Below are positions 62,696 through 64,000 of a stretch of 64,000 nt of DNA, piece by piece; positions within the stretch are counted from its first letter, which is position 1, and the number at the start of each line of letters is the position of its first letter. Both the position numbers and the translations under genes were made by a program. Source of the DNA: Isosphaeraceae bacterium. Lineage in GTDB: Bacteria; Planctomycetota; Planctomycetia; Isosphaerales; Isosphaeraceae. The stretch is from contig JANXSX010000043.1 of assembly GCA_025356475.1 (NCBI GenBank), forward strand, positions 62,001 to 126,000, written 5' to 3'. Under the pieces are notes generated by a model, which made no database searches, was not told the origin of the DNA, and saw only the letters and a list, made by a program, of their open reading frames with translations.

Positions 62696-64000
62696 TTATC
62701 CAACGAATCGGCGCAAGATCAAGGCAGTATTCTGTCCACCAAATCCAAAACTATTGGTCATGGCGACATCTACACGCCTCTTCCGAGCAACATGGGGGAT
62801 ATAGTCCAGGTCGCATTCCGGGTCGGGGGTATCGAGATTGATGGTCGGGGGTACAACCCCGTCCCGAATCGCCAGCAAGCAAATGATTGACTCAACCGCC
62901 CCCCCCGCTGCGATAAGGTGTCCCATCATACTCTTGGTGCTGGAAATTGCGACCTTGTAGGCCGCATTGCCAAGGGCATGCTTGATCGCCAGGGTCTCGA
63001 TCGAGTCATTCACCGAGGTACTGGTCCCATGCGCATTGATGTAATCCACTTGATCCGGGGTGATGTTCGCATCGACTAAAGCTTCTTTAATACAAGCGAT
63101 GGCACCCCGCCCTTCATCATGGCTATCGGTGATTCGGAAGGCGTCGGCGGTTGATCCATACCCGGCGAGTTCCCCATAGATCGTCGCGCCTCGAGCTAGG
63201 GCGTGTTCCAGATCCTCGATGACGAGCATCCCAGCCCCTTCTCCAAGGATAAACCCATCCCTGTCCTTGTCAAATGGGCGACTGGCACGCGTCGGCTCAT
63301 CATTGCGGGTTGAGAGGGCTGTGAGGAGATTGAAGCCTGTAACGCCAAAAGGATGGATCATGCTGTGCGTCCCTCCCGAGAGCATAACGTCGGCTTCTCC
63401 ACGCCGAATCAGGTCCGCCGCTTCGCCGAGAGCCTGGGCACTCGCCGCGCAGGCCGTCAGGCAATTGAGGTTGGGACCGTAGGCTTGGAACAGGCTGGCC
63501 AGGTGGCTCGACGGGATCCCCGGCTCTTGTTCGGCTTCATGCACGACGTGCATCATAGTCGCACCCAACCGGGTGTATTCTGCGGTATTGACTTTGTAGT
63601 CGAATCCACCGTTGCGAGGTGTTTTCGTCGAGGTTTTATGGATCAGCGCTGTAAACCGGGGAAAGTCGTGCTGTCCCTCTCCTGCCCCGAGATAGACGCC
63701 GAAGCGTGTTCGGTCGAGCTTCTCGTAGGATTCCAACCCAGACTGGTCCATTGCCATCTTGGCGGCTGCGACCGCGAAGAGGGTGTTCCGGCAGCATTCC
63801 TCCCACCGCTCGACCCGGTCGATGTAGGTCGAGAGGTCGAAGTTTTTCACTTCGGCGGCGATCTTGGTGGGGAAGTTCGCCGCATCAAACAGAGTGATGT
63901 AGCCGACGCCACTTCGGGACTCTTGGAGGGCAGTCCAGGTCGATTCGAGGTCACGCCCCAGCGGCGTCACCATCCCCATACCGGTGACCACGACGCGTCG
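62696..64000 (-). CDS. beta-ketoacyl-ACP synthase II-like (5' partial)
   Basis: Open to the right edge: the codons before the first GTG (63991) still read R-R-V, so with MVTGMGMV this is the RRVVVTGMGMVTPLG start of a FabF-type protein, and the initiator lies outside. Catalytic residues: Cys in LTACAASAQ, His in NAHGTSTS and His in MMGHLIAAGG. Compared with the 3-kb copy it has a longer segment around GEGQHDFPRFTALIHKTSTK and is clearly a different paralog. In planctomycetes such ketosynthases often occur outside the main fatty acid cluster. Followed by the membrane hydrolase gene. Confidence 0.92.
   Translation of the reverse strand, partial: RRVVVTGMGMVTPLGRDLESTWTALQESRSGVGYITLFDAANFPTKIAAEVKNFDLSTYIDRVERWEECCRNTLFAVAAAKMAMDQSGLESYEKLDRTRFGVYLGAGEGQHDFPRFTALIHKTSTKTPRNGGFDYKVNTAEYTRLGATMMHVVHEAEQEPGIPSSHLASLFQAYGPNLNCLTACAASAQALGEAADLIRRGEADVMLSGGTHSMIHPFGVTGFNLLTALSTRNDEPTRASRPFDKDRDGFILGEGAGMLVIEDLEHALARGATIYGELAGYGSTADAFRITDSHDEGRGAIACIKEALVDANITPDQVDYINAHGTSTSVNDSIETLAIKHALGNAAYKVAISSTKSMMGHLIAAGGAVESIICLLAIRDGVVPPTINLDTPDPECDLDYIPHVARKRRVDVAMTNSFGFGGQNTALILRRFVG

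Noticed and set aside
1-64000. CRISPR arrays, tRNA or rRNA genes, transposases, phage genes
   Set aside because: No regularly spaced repeats, cloverleaf-like GTTCGA contexts, rRNA motifs or transposase/integrase signatures were seen on reading through the window.

Overview
The window reads as a chromosomal core segment of a planctomycete, most likely from the Isosphaeraceae/Gemmatales side of the phylum. The evidence is two DUF1559 proteins (pilin-like N-terminus plus H-X9-DG motif), a PEP-CTERM protein, DUF1571 and TIGR03009-type envelope proteins, a DUF3472 fragment, two membrane-anchored Ser/Thr kinases of planctomycete layout, and short operons. I found no rRNA, tRNA, CRISPR array, insertion sequence with a transposase, or phage gene.

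Layout. 1-4.3 kb: end of a PEP-CTERM zincin-like protein, an acyltransferase overlapping a small-molecule kinase, and a convergent beta-ketoacyl-ACP synthase; a 119-bp palindromic element lies between the convergent genes. 4.7-10.8 kb: aminotransferase, two secreted proteins, a DUF1559 protein with its small lipoprotein partner, and a sigma factor. 11.1-18.4 kb: response regulator fused by overlap to an RlmI-like methyltransferase, a coiled-coil membrane protein, a broken DUF3472 gene, an HNH nuclease, an isopropylmalate dehydrogenase-family gene, a Ser/Thr kinase and a small zinc-binding protein. 18.5-30 kb: a YfhO-like membrane protein divergent from an orphan BlaI-type repressor with two matching operator dyads, a second DUF1559 gene, 7Fe ferredoxin, cyclophilin, a giant TPR protein, and a thioredoxin/YHS-like protein. 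30.8-35.7 kb: a minus-strand operon of long NfeD, short NfeD, flotillin-like FloA and a small anchored protein, with a good sigma-70 promoter. 35.8-44 kb: a TIGR03009-like secreted protein, then a tightly coupled MEMO / hydrolase / CobL run, a PIG-L deacetylase, and a PP2C phosphatase next to a Ser/Thr kinase. 44-54 kb: a small ribbon-helix-helix-like protein, Lhr helicase, LpxH-like phosphoesterase, fumarase, a membrane-anchored protein and a secreted zinc peptidase. 54-64 kb: a coupled operon of response regulator, enolase-superfamily epimerase and hydrolase; a DUF1571 lipoprotein; a GH3 ligase-like enzyme; a frameshifted small gene coupled to a TPR-like protein; a membrane hydrolase; and the start-less end of a second ketosynthase.

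The most useful leads are small-scale: a one-base frameshift in a CCCC run (61328-61331), an in-frame TAA splitting a DUF3472 gene (14179-14181), a pair of AGAC-N5-GTCT dyads in front of blaI (20953-20992), a 23-bp perfect inverted repeat flanked by 10-bp direct repeats (2803-2941), and an NfeD protein whose two ClpP-like domains both seem to lack the nucleophile. No clear new multi-gene system emerged; the coupled operons at 37-40.7 kb and 54.3-56.8 kb are the nearest candidates.
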